Shown: one piece after another, positions 1-11,853 of the stretch
How the letters are laid out: each line of letters starts with the position of its first letter
Position numbering within the stretch: the stretch's first letter is position 1
Origin: Physcomitrium patens
Taxonomy: Eukaryota > Streptophyta > Bryopsida > Funariales > Funariaceae
Assembly (NCBI RefSeq): GCF_000002425.4
Contig: NC_037256.1
Location: forward strand, 8,402,328-8,466,327
Reading direction: 5' to 3'
Length of the DNA stretch: 64,000 nucleotides
Notes under the pieces: model-generated
What the model was told of the DNA's origin: nothing
Database searches by the model: none
Seen by the model: the letters and a program-made list of their open reading frames with translations, nothing else
Made by a program: the position numbers and the translations under genes

Positions 1-1852
1 TGAAAAAAAAAAATATCAAACTTTGTTGCTAATACTATTTAAAAAATCTTAGATTTTATCAAATTATAAAATATTTAGATTGTTTCTTGTGGAATTTGTC
101 TTTAGAAGTGAAAATAATTTAGTAGATACCTATATTTTTTAAATAAAAGAAATAAATAATAATATATAAAAATAAGTGAAAGCTGATAGATTATATTAGA
201 TAGATAATATTTTTATTAAGAAGCTTTTAAAAACTTTTCCAAATACAAATGAACACTTTAATTATTTTTAAATACACTACATTTATCATATTATGTAAAA
301 ATCGGCCTAAAAATGCATAAGCATCTAATTGTGGAAAGATATCATCTTACCTTAAGGTTGGATTTATAATCCAAAAATAATGCCTAAAGGGTTTAGAAAC
401 ATCTTTTTGGAAAACTTAAACAACCTAAGTAACCTTTTAATTATCCTAATTATCTCTTATCATTCTTTAAAAGTTCTAAAAAAATCTTAAAATACTCTTG
501 TTAATCTTAAATAAATCTTAAATAATCCTGAACTATTCTAATTAAATTATAAAAAACTCTATTAAATTCTTTAGAAATCATAAAAATATCCAAAAAAAAT
601 CTTAAAGAAATCTTTAAAAATCATGAAGAAAAATTAAATAATCATTAATCAAACCTTAGTCCATCTCAAAAAAATATTATATAAATACTAATTAAATCTT
701 AATCAAAAATTATATAAATCTCAAAAAATCTTAACTAAATTTTAATCAAATATTAAATACATCCTTAAAAATTTTAATAAAATCTTAAGTAGAGTCTATG
801 ATAGATTTAAAACCTTATTAATTATTAATCTTAATTCAAAAGTCTTATACTTTTGATCTACTAGCTCAAAATAAGCACACAAAATTTGAATAAAATTAAA
901 CTTATAGATAAAAAATACTCCTAATCCATTTGTGTGTTGGTTATTCTTCTTCTATAACCTTAATATTAACCTTCTAGAATCAATAGCTTCATTTTAAATT
1001 ATTTATTTTTTCTTAAAATTTTCATGAGTATTAAAAATTAAATCAAATATTAGCACAAAAAACATCTAAATTGTAGAAATCCTTACTAATCTTCAAAATA
1101 TATGTTTTGAAATTTTAATGTACTTGAATTTTAATTATTTTTGTTTGTATTGTTTAATTAAGCTCAATTTTCAAATAAATATTTAATACGACTATATAAA
1201 AAAATCCACGTTTATTACTTGAAGATCTACTACAAAACTCACACAATTCACTAAAATGTAACCTCTTTTTTATTCTACAAAAAACAAAGTCATCAAAATA
1301 ACTCTAACTTTGCAAAGCTCTTACGAAGACATTATCTATTCAAATCCTTCAAAATTGATACATTAAAAAACCTCATTAAATTTTCTTACCAATTTTAATT
1401 TCTAATCAACAAAAAAAGCATCCATTTTTTTTATACTCATAGCTTTGTACATTAGGATCTAGTTTTAACTCTAGTTCACTACTAATCTTCTTTAAATATC
1501 AATCTAAGGTTTTTCTAAGTAATTTTTGTTAAATTATATACTCTACCTTCACTTAAGATGCCTATAATATTGTATTTGCCAACCTACTTTGATTTCTCTT
1601 GTTTATGGCCCTACAAAGAAAGAAAAAGCCTTTTTCATAAAAAAAAGCATTAGCATTGTATTGCCTCCACCACCTCTATAAATTTTATCTTTGTTTTTAA
1701 GGTAATTTCTACTATTATTTTAAATAAGCTCTTTTGTATTATAATCCTTATTTTATTTTTTATTTTATCTTGTAACCATGTTACAATACAATAATATGGC
1801 TATTAAAACTTGTGCCATAAGATTTCTAATATTGAAAAGTTGTATTGGCAAT
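1..1852. other. AT-rich gene-free left edge
   Basis: No reading frame here resembles a protein. The stretch is very AT-rich with many short A and T runs. From about 430 to 800 it holds irregular repeats of an AATCTTAAAT/AAATCTTAATC theme. These resemble, in reverse complement, the GGATTT/AAGATTT arrays at 55440-55790 and 57180-57480, so part of it may be an old inverted copy of the D-type LTR. That link is an inference from short, low-complexity similarity. Confidence 0.5.
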
Positions 1853-2162
1853 GATTATTAACTTGGTGCTTAAGCCACAAGTTTTATAGTCATTAGAAAG
1901 CTTCAAAAAGGACTTCTTGGTAGCATATATGTGTATATATATATATAAAAGCAAAGCCATCTTTAACCTTAGTAATACCTTCTTTATTCTAATCTTGTTT
2001 CAAGGCTCTTTAGCTTCTTTTTGTTTGGTAGTAGTCATTCTAGTTCTTTTCTATCTTATGTCTATAATTTTTTTGACAAATTCTTTTGAAGCAACTTACA
2101 ACTTGGATACTTAGGCCATAAGATTTGTAGTCCTTAGAAAGCTTCTATAAGAATTTTTGGTA
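1853..2162 (+). repeat. Two direct copies of a dispersed repeat
   Basis: Two similar segments, about 1857-1920 and 2090-2160, share the theme AACTTGG-n-CTTA-GCCA-AAG, then TTAGAAAGCTTC and ACTTCTTGG/ATTTTTGGTAG. A third copy lies in inverted orientation at about 41495-41590. The similarity extends over roughly 70 bases and is visible by eye. The family is not recognised; a MITE or old LTR fragment is possible. A GTATATATATATATA microsatellite lies between the two copies, near 1932-1948. Confidence 0.5.
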
Positions 2163-3839
2163 GTTAGTACATATGAACATCAAAATGAGTCTACTTTCCA
2201 TCTTATTCATATCTTTTCTACATTTTAATTTGAATTCAAGAAATTGTAATATTTTAGTATTTAAAAATAATTATATCCATTTCTTCTTTGCTTGCTTTAT
2301 TTTCTTTTCAATCAAAAATAATGTATAAGATTGTCGTTTCAATTTTTTTTCAAGATTAATATCTTTGACATTGTCTACCTCTTCCATTGTAATTTTATTT
2401 TCATTCTAAGAAACTTTATGTAAGCAAGAAATATTGAGTCCTTTCTACCTTTTATTTATCTTATATAAATCATAAAAGTTAAAATATCTTGCTATAATAA
2501 AAAATTTATGGTTGAATAAAAAAAAATTCTTCTTTAATATGTAAAAAAGTAAAAAAATATGTGGAAATTGCATGTAAATAGGTTTTAAAGAATAAAAGAG
2601 AGGTGGGATGAAAAATACAAATTTAAAATGCTATTTACATCACTAAAGCATTGGTATAGCATAGAAGTTTTAATTTTTTTGTAACAATCTATATATAAAA
2701 ATTACATGGTTTAATATAAAATATTTGAAACAATTTAGTACAAAGATTTTATTTTTTTATACATATGGACTTATTATAGGCTAAATATAGAAATATTTAT
2801 TATCCATATTTATTATTAGTAAATAGAAAATTATACCACAAACTCTAATAATATAAACTTGCTTTTATATTAGAAGCATTGTATGTGGTAAATTGTGGTA
2901 AAATAAAATTTGAAAGAATTATTTCTAATAGCACTAATAAATAGCTTTGGAAAAATATATAACTTATATTGGTAGAATGCCATCTAAAGGTTGTTTTCTT
3001 ATCTTTGTTGTCTACATTGTATGTATATTTTATGGTTTATTAAATTTATTTCTGTATTATTTAAAATTAAGAATTTTTGTATTACCAAACCATTAATTTT
3101 TTAAATAAAATTACATTTATTCTTGTTTATGTTAATATTTGAGCATTCTTATTCATAGTAGTGGTAGAACTACCTTTGAATTGATTATAACTATAAGCAC
3201 AATGTTTTTAGTAGCAATTTGATTTGATTTGGTTTTATTTCTTATTTGTTTCAAGAAGAGTTTTAAATATGGTAGTTGAAGACTGTAGCTACTAACTATT
3301 TTTCTAACCTATAAAAGAATGTTGTCTCTCCAATCTACTTTGCAATTATAAAGACCTTTTTTTGTATTATGATCAATCCATTCTTTCTGTGTTGGCCCTT
3401 TCAATTAGAAAGTTTTTTTGAAAGCAATAAAAAAAATACATATATTATATCTTTCAAAAAATATTCATATTTTTTTATATAATTTTTTTAACATAATGTT
3501 TAAAGAATTTTATACCATACAAGTAAGATATCAACTTGCTTATTTATTCTAATCAAAATATTTGTTAATATTTCTAATATATATATATATAATGAACTAT
3601 AATGAAATGATTGTTATGGGAGTAACAAAAAGAAAATTTTAACTAAAATATGATTGAAATTTTCATAGAATTGAGGTGGCAATAACAAAAATTATGGTAG
3701 CATTTGTGGTATTATTAATAAATCTCTAAAAAAAATCACACTCTTCCATATATTCAGAATAAGATGCCTAAACTTACAAAAGCTTATTTTAAAACTAAAA
3801 AAACTTTTAGAATTAAATCTTTTCAAATGCACACATCTT
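2163..3839. other. AT-rich gene-free stretch
   Basis: No supported gene. It contains several homopolymer runs and a short TA microsatellite near 3577-3592. Nothing here resembles the retrotransposon proteins found elsewhere in the window. Confidence 0.5.
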
Positions 3840-4266
3840 TTAAATCTCCTTGATTGTGGTATCAAGAATTTTGAGAAATAGAATTGATATGCTCACTAAC
3901 ACTAGTAATAACACAATTGAAAATAACAATATTGAAGATGGCTTCAAGTAGATGTTGCCTACTTTGGTAAGATAATTCTGACTAGCAACGTAGTTCCACA
4001 AGCAACTACATTTTAGATGGTCATCCCTGAAGATTCTGCAATATGGTTGGATAAACTCCAACAGTGATTAGGGCAATCGGCATTGAGGACCAAGGACCCT
4101 TGACTACATGATTCAAGGGTCCAACACACTGATAACCTTCGTAATTGGGTACTTGACTTTGACCACCTTCACCACAGTTCAAAACTACTGCATACATAGT
4201 TTCTATACTATTATTGGGGTTGGAACAAGTAAAACACAAAACAGCACTCCCTGAGTCAAATTTCAA
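3840..4266 (-). pseudogene. Fragment of a cysteine-containing membrane protein, two frames
   Basis: Two overlapping minus-strand frames look like pieces of one protein. The upstream piece (4266 down to 4021) has several cysteines (CFTCSNPN, NCGEGG, YQCVGP) as in extracellular plant receptor domains. The downstream piece (4061 down to 3840) carries a clear hydrophobic helix of about 20 residues (ILLFSIVLLLVLVSISILFL) close to its end. They are in different frames and overlap near 4021-4061, which suggests a frameshift or an unrecognised splice. The upstream piece has no ATG and follows an in-frame TGA; a splice acceptor (GACTCAG) just inside it could mark an exon start. It weakly resembles the ectodomain end of receptor-like proteins, but I do not recognise the family. 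It may be a 3' gene remnant or the last exons of a gene whose upstream exons are missing. Confidence 0.35.
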
Positions 4267-5567
4267 GTAAGGTCAGATTTTGAAAGGTTCAGTCTGAATT
4301 GTCCCGATGCACTTGCCGTGGAGCTTGCTGTGTCTGTTTTTCACCAATCTTGCTCTCTGGCCATCAATTTTTATCGCTGCCGGGACAACTGTATGGGAAT
4401 CAAACAGAGAACGTGGCAACAGAGGGTGCTGATGAAGAGAGAGAGACAGCGCAGTTCATTCAATAATGCGGGTGGAGAATCTCCCATGGCCTCGTATCTC
4501 TATCTGCGTTAGTTTACCATTGCAAAAAAACCTAGAGTTCTTCATCAGGCTGCTCAAGACACGACTGTTATATTTTAGAAGTACGGAAGATCGTTCCACG
4601 TATGCTCATAAAGCTCCTGCCGGAAGCAAATAACTAAAAGTTTATTACTCTGTTAACTTCCAGTGACGCCGGAGTGACGAATTGAGAATAGTTCCCTTTC
4701 CCTGTCGGTAGCGAGTGCAGTTGATATTTATTTTCCCGAGTTATTTGACTCCTTGTTGAGCCTAGCTGGTGAGTTTGGCTGAGTTCTGGCGCTTGTTCGG
4801 ACTACCGTTCGGAGGTGCTGTTGTGGAATTGGACAAGCTCTAATTATTTCCTGGTGTGGTGTGCGGTATCGGCATCTTATACATTGGTTCGCGGGGATTG
4901 GTCATGGCCATGATTATTTTGCCATGCTTTGGCTAGTTGTAACCTTGCGATGCATTGTGTTTGTGGTGGATGGGAGTGACTTGATCGGTGGAGCGTTGGT
5001 ATTGTAATTCAGACGAGGCTTGCTCTGAGGCTTCCTCAACTTCGTTAGTCTCTAGAAGTAGCACACGCAGTTCGGATCGATTTTTTGTAGATCCATCAGC
5101 GAATCATAGCTTTCAGCATAGAGGATCAGTTTCTACAGCTACCCAGCCATCACTGTGAATTCTTCGTACGCAGAAGAACCATCTTTTGTACCGAATCATA
5201 GCTTTCAGCGTAGATGATCAGTTTGTGAATTCTTCGTGCGCAGATACTTTCGTGTTTTTTATCCTTTCTTGCTACTGAAGACTACCAAGATTGTGTTGCA
5301 GCTGTAGTCACTCTTGATTTGCCCAAGCTTGAGTGGTATCCATCCGAGAGATGCTGCCGAATGAAGAATTTTCTCCTCTCGATGATGTGTAGAAATGATT
5401 TTATCAGTGTCAACGTCACCAATAGTGAGTTTGATTGGTGCTGTATGGCCCGAAGCAAATCATCACATGAATCTTCTTTTTGAATGATAGGATTACTTGA
5501 ACTGGCATTAAAAATCGTTTTTTAGCAAGACTGCTAGTTGAGTAAGACACTACTGACAACCATAGCG
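4267..5567 (+). other. Upstream flank and probable 5' leader of the PMT gene
   Basis: Base composition changes here from AT-rich to balanced, as expected for a promoter and leader. No protein-coding frame is convincing. The last 500 bases hold a local duplication (annotated separately). No TATA box or transcription start can be fixed by reading. Confidence 0.4.
5101..5244 (+). repeat. Imperfect tandem duplication in the PMT leader
   Basis: GAATCATAGCTTTCAGC followed by TAGA-GATCAGTTT occurs at 5101-5132 and again at 5193-5224. GTGAATTCTTCGT-CGCAGA occurs at 5155-5174 and 5225-5244. The second copy lacks 22 bases that separate the two blocks in the first. It lies 300-450 bases before the start codon and may be part of the transcribed leader or the promoter. 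Confidence 0.75.
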
Positions 5568-8529
5568 ATGTCGAAGTCGAACTCTAGATCAGGAGAACGA
5601 GGAAGCTCATCGACATTCATCATCAGATGGTCGGTGTTCTTAGGGTTTTTATTGATCGCGATTTGGGTTTTCATTGCTCCAGCGCCAGTTTCGGAACAGC
5701 CCTTTAGCGCATATGTTCCCACGGAACTTGTCGATAAACTTTTGAACACGACGGCAAAGAAAGAGACTTCGAAAGAGAGCTTAACGATTCATGTTACCGG
5801 CGAGATCGAAGAGCATGCTGCGGGGGGAACTGCGGCAGGAGAGATGGAAGATACCCCTGGGCTGGATGAAACAGGTCTAATTCCTGACACCACACCAACG
5901 CAAGCGAAGTTGATTGAGGATAAAGAAGAAAGGAATCAGACAGATTTCGAGTTAAATACCGCGCAGTCAAAGGAAAAAAAGGTGGTTGGCTCGGAAACCT
6001 CAGTTGTAAAGACAAAAACTTCAACAGATTCCAAGGTTGTGGTGGAGGAGGATGGCAGTAGGATGAGGACTTGGAAGCTTTGCAAATTCGAAGATGCTCA
6101 GGATTTCATTCCTTGCCTGGACAATGAAGCAGCTGTCATTAAGTTAAAGTTTCGCAACCACTACGAGCACAGAGAGCGCCATTGTCCTTCCGAAGAGGAT
6201 CTTCCCAAGTGCCTGCTACCATTGCCTACAGGCTACAAGGTTCCGATCAATTGGCCCACTAGCAGAGATCAAGTAAGCCCCAGTTCATTCTCTCAATGGG
6301 CTATGAAAGTGCTCTCTAAAGTCTAAGATCTAGGGTTCAGACAGACCCAGCTCATCTGCAGATTTTGTGCTCATTTGCAGATATGGTTGAGCAACGTTCC
6401 TCACACGCAATTGGTGTCCTACAAGGCGGATCAAAATTGGGTGAAGATATCGCCGAATCGGCAGAAGCTCGTATTCCCTGGTGGAGGCACCCAATTCAAG
6501 CTGGGGGCAAAGCACTATATTGACTTCCTTCAAATGGTAGAGCCTGAACTTGCGTGGGGCAAGCACACACGAGTAATTTTGGATGTGGGCTGCGGCGTTG
6601 CCAGCTTCGGTGGTTATTTGTTTGACGAGAATGTGCTGGCGATGTCCATAGCACCGAAGGACGAGCATGAAGCGCAGGTGCAAATGGCGCTTGAGAGAGG
6701 CATTCCGGCAGTTTCCGCTGTGATGGGCTCTCAGAGGCTGGTTTTCCCGAGCAACGTCTTTGATGCTGTGCACTGTGCCCGGTGCCGCGTTCCATGGTAT
6801 ATGGATGGTAAATTCAATCTCACTGGGGCACTCAAATTCCTAGATATCCAATCAAGCAAGCTTTGTATTAACGAACTGAAATCGTGGCAATTATTTCTAT
6901 GGCAGATGGAATCCTTCTCCTAGAGTTGAACCGTGTTCTGAGACCGGGAGGATTCTTTCTGTGGTCGGCAACTCCCATTTATCTGAAGGACGATGATAAT
7001 GCACGAATCTGGCGAGGTCTGCATCTACTTTCTGAATATTTAGGTCGCTTGTTTTACATGAACTAGATAGATTGTCCTTGTCATATTCCATTTCTGTTGA
7101 AGTCGCAGAATTGTTCCCTTTCAATTGACCGGTGACATTTATTTCATTATGACAGAAACGATCGCCGTGATAGAAAGAATGTCGTGGAAGTTGGTCGCTA
7201 AGAAGAATGACCCAATCACGAAGATCGGAGTTGCTGTATTCCAGAAGCCGAAAGACAATGATGCATACAATCTCCGGGAGTTTGATGCCACTCCACCGTT
7301 CTGTGCATCTGATGACAAGATCGATGCAGCTTGGTATGTATACCGATCTGCTCCTGCTGAGCTCGTTCAAATGTTTCAATTCAGCAACTTACACGACCCT
7401 CTCATTTGATAACCCTTCTGACGTGCATGTCTACAGCATTGAGTATTTTATTATTTTTCGTGAATCTTTAGGTACGTCCCACTGAAGGCTTGCATACACA
7501 AAATTCCGACCTCAGACGATGCACGGGCGAAAATCTGGCCGGCGGACTGGCCTATCCGTGTGGACTCAACACCCTCGTGGCTCAGCACCACCGAGACGGG
7601 CATCTACGGCAAGCCCCTCGCTGAAGACTATCAATCAGATTCAGACCATTGGAAGCGTATCATAGCGAAGTCCTACTTACAAGGAGTTGGCATTAAGTGG
7701 AACTCCATCCGCAACGTGATGGACATGAAGGCCGGCTACGGAGGGTATGCCTTCATTTCTTCACTTCTACCTTGGTTCTTTTTCGGCACACTCGGGGACA
7801 AATCTCATCTTCTTGGTAATTTTTTTTGGTTTACAGAGTGTGTACAGAAAGTTGCTGATTTGTTGATTTGCAATGTAAGATTCATTAACGATCTCATGAA
7901 CTGTTTTGGGTGAGTATTGGTAACAGGTTTGCAGCCGCGCTTGTGTCACAACCCGTGTGGGTGATGAACATAATCCCTGTGACGGAGCCCGATACTCTTC
8001 CTATTATATACGACCGCGGCCTCATCGGAATGTACCACGATTGGTGCGAACCCCACAGCACATATCCCCGCTCCTATGATCTCATGCACGCCGACCATCT
8101 GTTCAGCTCTCTTTCGCAGAAGTAAGCCACTGTTTCCCACTCTCACCCATTACTTCACACTCTTGCATTGCCTCTTACTTTTCCTGCCTAAATGTCTCAT
8201 TTCTTCGAAACTCGTCCCTTGACTCTTGAGATCCTTCTTCTCACTGTCTGACTGAAATTTCATGTGGTCGCGAAGGCAAGCTGCTGACGATTCGTATGTC
8301 TGTCTGTGAGCCCAGCTGCAGCACTGTTAATCTGGTACAGGAGATGGACCGCATTCTCCGTCCTGATGGCTGGGCCATCTTCCGCGACACAGTGGAAGTG
8401 CTACGCGGCATAGAAGACATTATCAAATCTCTTCACTGGGACATCGTCCTCTCATACATGCAGGATCAGCGGAATCTCCTTGTGACACAGAAGCGATTCT
8501 GGCGCCCCGAGATTGAATCCCCCAACTAG
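5568..8529 (+). CDS. PMT-type Golgi methyltransferase (DUF248 family), seven exons
   Basis: Proposed exons: 5568-6272, 6381-6807, 6906-7016, 7156-7333, 7472-7744, 7927-8121, 8316-8529, giving 700 residues. All introns are GT-AG with compatible phases. The chosen ATG gives a short basic N-terminus, then a signal anchor (about residues 21-40), an acidic/Ser-Thr-rich stem to about residue 165, then the conserved domain starting WKLCKF. Family landmarks in order: [10 protein letters not shown], the SAM-binding loop [72 protein letters not shown]-like MHADHLFS, and DRILRPDGW. Plant members are type II Golgi proteins, putative SAM-dependent methyltransferases linked to pectin and cell-wall polysaccharide modification. 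The acidic stem and the C-terminal pattern fit the PMT24-27 group best. No frame break was found. Exon edges at 7333/7472 and 8121/8316 rest on phase and family conservation. Confidence 0.9.
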
Positions 8530-9683
8530 GAATGCGCACACAATTCTCTCAATGGACATGAAACTGGGCTCATGCTTGCAAAAGTCTAGTCTCAAAGCGA
8601 AACTGGGAACGGCAAAAAATTTCGTCACTGTACGCTGCGACATCTCCCGAATTCTAACCTCCAGTCCACTCGCACGTCAAGACTGCTCGTCGACGTCAAA
8701 GGTTTCTGTTTAGCGTGTCTAGTGGTACGGAGCTTACCTCGGGAATCAGCTCCCTTTGTGGATGGAAAATTTGAAGGATCCGATCGTGTAACACGTCTTG
8801 TGGAACCAACTGATCTCGGAATGCAAGAACATCAGATCGGAGATGGCTAGTTTCAACGTCCTTAAACCCAGTTCTCACTGTCACATTGTTTGCATGCATG
8901 CTCTGATCATTTAATCTTTCACGAATTCCAACTTGTTTGTACTTGTTCAAAACATTGCAAATCTGGAACCAGCCTTCTTAGATGAGGACTGATGGATTGA
9001 GGATTTAGTTGTGGAGACCATTGTTGTTGAATGGTCTCTGCAGCTTGTAGACTTATTGTTATGAACATCTATTCCAAGGATGTTCAGTGGACTGGGAAGC
9101 CGAGCAAGACATCAAATTGATGTTTTTGATATGTAGCGTCTTGGTGAAGAATCATATGAGATAATATATGAGCACTGCCATTTTGAGTAACTCAAAAATA
9201 CCATGTGTTTATCATGTGACTTTGTTGCATTCAATGGTGTTGCTATCTCACCATTTAATAAACTTTGATGTCATAATGTTATGCAATAATTTTAAGATTA
9301 TCAATGACAATATACTAATAAGGAAAGAAATACTTTCCTATTAATATTACTCATTGATGTTACTTTTTATTCTTTTTATTAGAACGTTATGATTTTTAGA
9401 CATTACATTAGTATCTCATTTTTGTTTTGGTGCCAAATTCTATCATTAAAATATTTAAATGTTTAAAAAATTGAATAGTCAAGGAAGAGAAGAATAACTG
9501 TAGCAAAGATAGAATGTTGAAATTACTTGATAAAGATAAATATTTAATAAGATAAAATGTTTATTTTATATTTAAAATTGGTGAAGATTAAATAATTGAA
9601 ATCAAATATTTGATATTAAATAGTTGAAATTTTTTAAACTATTTAATATTTAACTATTGTCATTTTTGTAACATAATTTATGA
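8530..9683 (+). other. 3' flank of the PMT gene, then AT-rich DNA
   Basis: The first 700 bases have balanced composition and no convincing coding frame, as expected for a 3' untranslated region. An AATAAA at 9257-9262 follows a drop in GC and could be a polyadenylation signal, though it is far from the stop codon. After about 9270 the DNA is AT-rich without features. Confidence 0.4.
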
Positions 9684-9901
9684 TGTTACATTTATTACCC
9701 CTCAAATATGAACAAGGAGTGTGTCGAGCATGAGGCTGTGATGTGAAAGCGGTCTTAGTGTGAACAAGGAACTCCGTGAAGGGAGTTATTTTGTCTACCA
9801 TAAGTGAGTGGGGCTTATGTGTGAACGGAGCCCGATAACACCGACAGGGCCCCTCACGGAAACTCTGTCCATCCAGTGGTTCATATTTTTGAGGTGTAAC
9901 A
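9684..9901. mobile_element. Small element with terminal inverted repeats (MITE- or solo-LTR-like)
   Basis: The left end TGTTACATTTATTACCCCTC with the following AAATATGAAC is mirrored by the right end GTTCATATTTTTGAGGTGTAACA. The outer 7 bases pair exactly (TGTTACA/TGTAACA), with an 8-base size difference inside the arms. The 218-bp body is much less AT-rich than its surroundings, so it stands out as an insertion. It starts TG and ends CA, so a short solo LTR is also possible. I could not see a clear target-site duplication. It encodes nothing recognisable. Confidence 0.5.
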
Positions 9902-10606
9902 CTAATTTGAAATGGTGTTAACAATCTCAGCCAATCAGTGATTTTTTTAGACAGACACATCAAACACCATTTTTTTTATATAAGTTCATAGGATTTTTTA
10001 TTATTATTATTTTATTTTTTAAAACGATATTTCTTTAATTATCATTTTAATATTTTAAATTTTGGTGATAGGAGTATCTTTTTAATATTAAAAAGATCAT
10101 AATTTTATACAAGAATTTTAATTTAAGGGATTTTGAATTTTTTTATATTCTATATTTTATATAATAATATATATATATATTTAATTTTTTTAATTTAAAA
10201 AATTAAGAGACAATAACAAATTGAATTTTTTTACAAAAGTAAGTTGGTTGTTAGAACTTGACTCAAATAAAAAGATTTTATTAAAATTTACTAAATTTTG
10301 TATTTTAACATTTTATATTATATAAATTTTTAATTTTAATTTATTTTTTATAAAATATTTTTTCAATACTAAACCCTTTGAAATACAACTAATAAAAGTG
10401 TGTTATTATTATTAATAGGAATAATAAATTATAAATATTAATATATTTAATAAATGCATGTTTTTTTAATAAAAATTAATTCTATACATTTAAATAAAAT
10501 TATTTTATTATAGTGTTTTAGTGTACAGTAAAAGTGAATAAATATATTTTTGATAGTTTATAAAGAGATAAGTACCTATAAAATTCATATTTATATCTTA
10601 AAATAG

Positions 10607-10608
<2 letters not shown>

Positions 10609-10651
<43 letters not shown>

Positions 10652-10671
10652 TGTATGTATATATATATATC
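10609..10671. repeat. (AT)n microsatellite
   Basis: About twenty uninterrupted AT units, a short GTTTGTATGT break, then six more AT units. Confidence 0.95.
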
Positions 10672-11490
10672 TAATAAATTATAACAACACCTGATAAGAA
10701 ACTATTGTAAATAAAAAAATATACATTGATGATTAGAATTTTTTTATAATAATTATTAAATGTATAAAATTTATATTTTGGTTTTATTAAGTATTATTCA
10801 AGTGAACTAGACCAAAGTATTAAGAGTAAACATGTGATAAAAGATAAAAAGAGAGGATTATAGCTATAGATTTTTATTTTACATATTTAAATTTAAATTC
10901 TAAAATATTATAGAATATCTTTAAAATAATTTTTACATATATGTATATTAAAATAGTCACAGTTTTATATTTTTATATTTTTTTTCTTATAAATTTTTAA
11001 ATCAATACTACTTTGTTGTACTATTACTAATTTTTATAATGCTTTCTTTCCAACAAGTTTAATGGAGTATTTTTTGTTGATTCTATAGTATTTCTTTTGA
11101 GAATCATTTAAAATTAAGTATATTTATTTGTGCTAAATTTATATTACAAAAAAATTATTTACTTTTCAAATAAAATATGTAGATTCAAAATACTTTTAAG
11201 GTACTTTTAAGGTACTTGTAAATATATGGATACTTAGTTAATTAGTTCTGATTGTGCTTATCAAAATGCACAGTGAACTGGTCCATATTTTTTAAACAAA
11301 ATATGATGATTCAATGTCTACTTAGTATTTAGTAATTGGAATTATATTCATTTTAATTTCTATTAGTCCATTTGATTTTGGTTAGGTTCCAGTTTGCCCA
11401 TTCATTAAGTCAGTGGCAAAACAATGCTTGCAAATGCTTCAACCTACGACATTAACACCTTGATTCCAACCTCTAATCTTCTATTGATGT

Positions 11491-11540
11491 TATATATATA
11501 TATATATATATATATTTATTTATTTGAATAATAAAATTTC

Positions 11541-11563
<23 letters not shown>
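11491..11563. repeat. Pair of (TA)n microsatellites
   Basis: Two TA tracts, 11491-11515 and 11541-11563, each followed by a TATTTGAATAATxAAAT-like segment (11518-11535 and 11568-11585). This suggests a local duplication that carried the microsatellite with it. Confidence 0.85.
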
Positions 11564-11571
<8 letters not shown>

Positions 11572-11853
11572 TTGAATAATGAAATAAAATAAAATAAAAT
11601 ACAATATTACCAGTGTTTGGACCAGTTCATTGTGCATTCTGATTATCACTAGGGACACAAAAGGAAAGATTTAACCATTCTGTAGGCAGGTGATCAGAAA
11701 ATTCTGAATGGTCGTTTACAATAGAACGGTCTGACGTGTAACTAATTTCAACACTAAAATGCTCGCTTCCAAGGCTATACAAATTCTGGGAAAACTTTGC
11801 CAGCATCAGTGCAGGTTTTTACGGATTTTAGCATCAGAATTTCTAGAATTCTG

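Larger units (their letters stand above)
9902..11853. other. AT-rich gene-free stretch with microsatellites
   Basis: No protein-like frame. It holds (AT)n tracts at 10609-10648 (plus 10659-10670), 11491-11515 and 11541-11563. There is also a short direct repeat of TACTTTTAAGG near 11190-11213. From about 11640 the composition becomes more balanced as the 3' end of the next gene is approached. Confidence 0.55.

Noticed and set aside
1917..2114. 65-codon frame with a run of YIYIYK residues
   Set aside because: It begins at TTG, runs through a TA microsatellite and has no family likeness.
6273..6326. Continuation of PMT exon 1 into 18 more codons before a stop
   Set aside because: The GTAAGC donor at 6273 and the conserved join to IWLSNVPH show that this is intron.
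6330..6795. Long minus-strand frames opposite PMT exon 2
   Set aside because: They mirror a conserved exon; no protein family and no splice context.
11473..11658. Minus frame rich in Tyr-Ile
   Set aside because: Translation of TA microsatellites.
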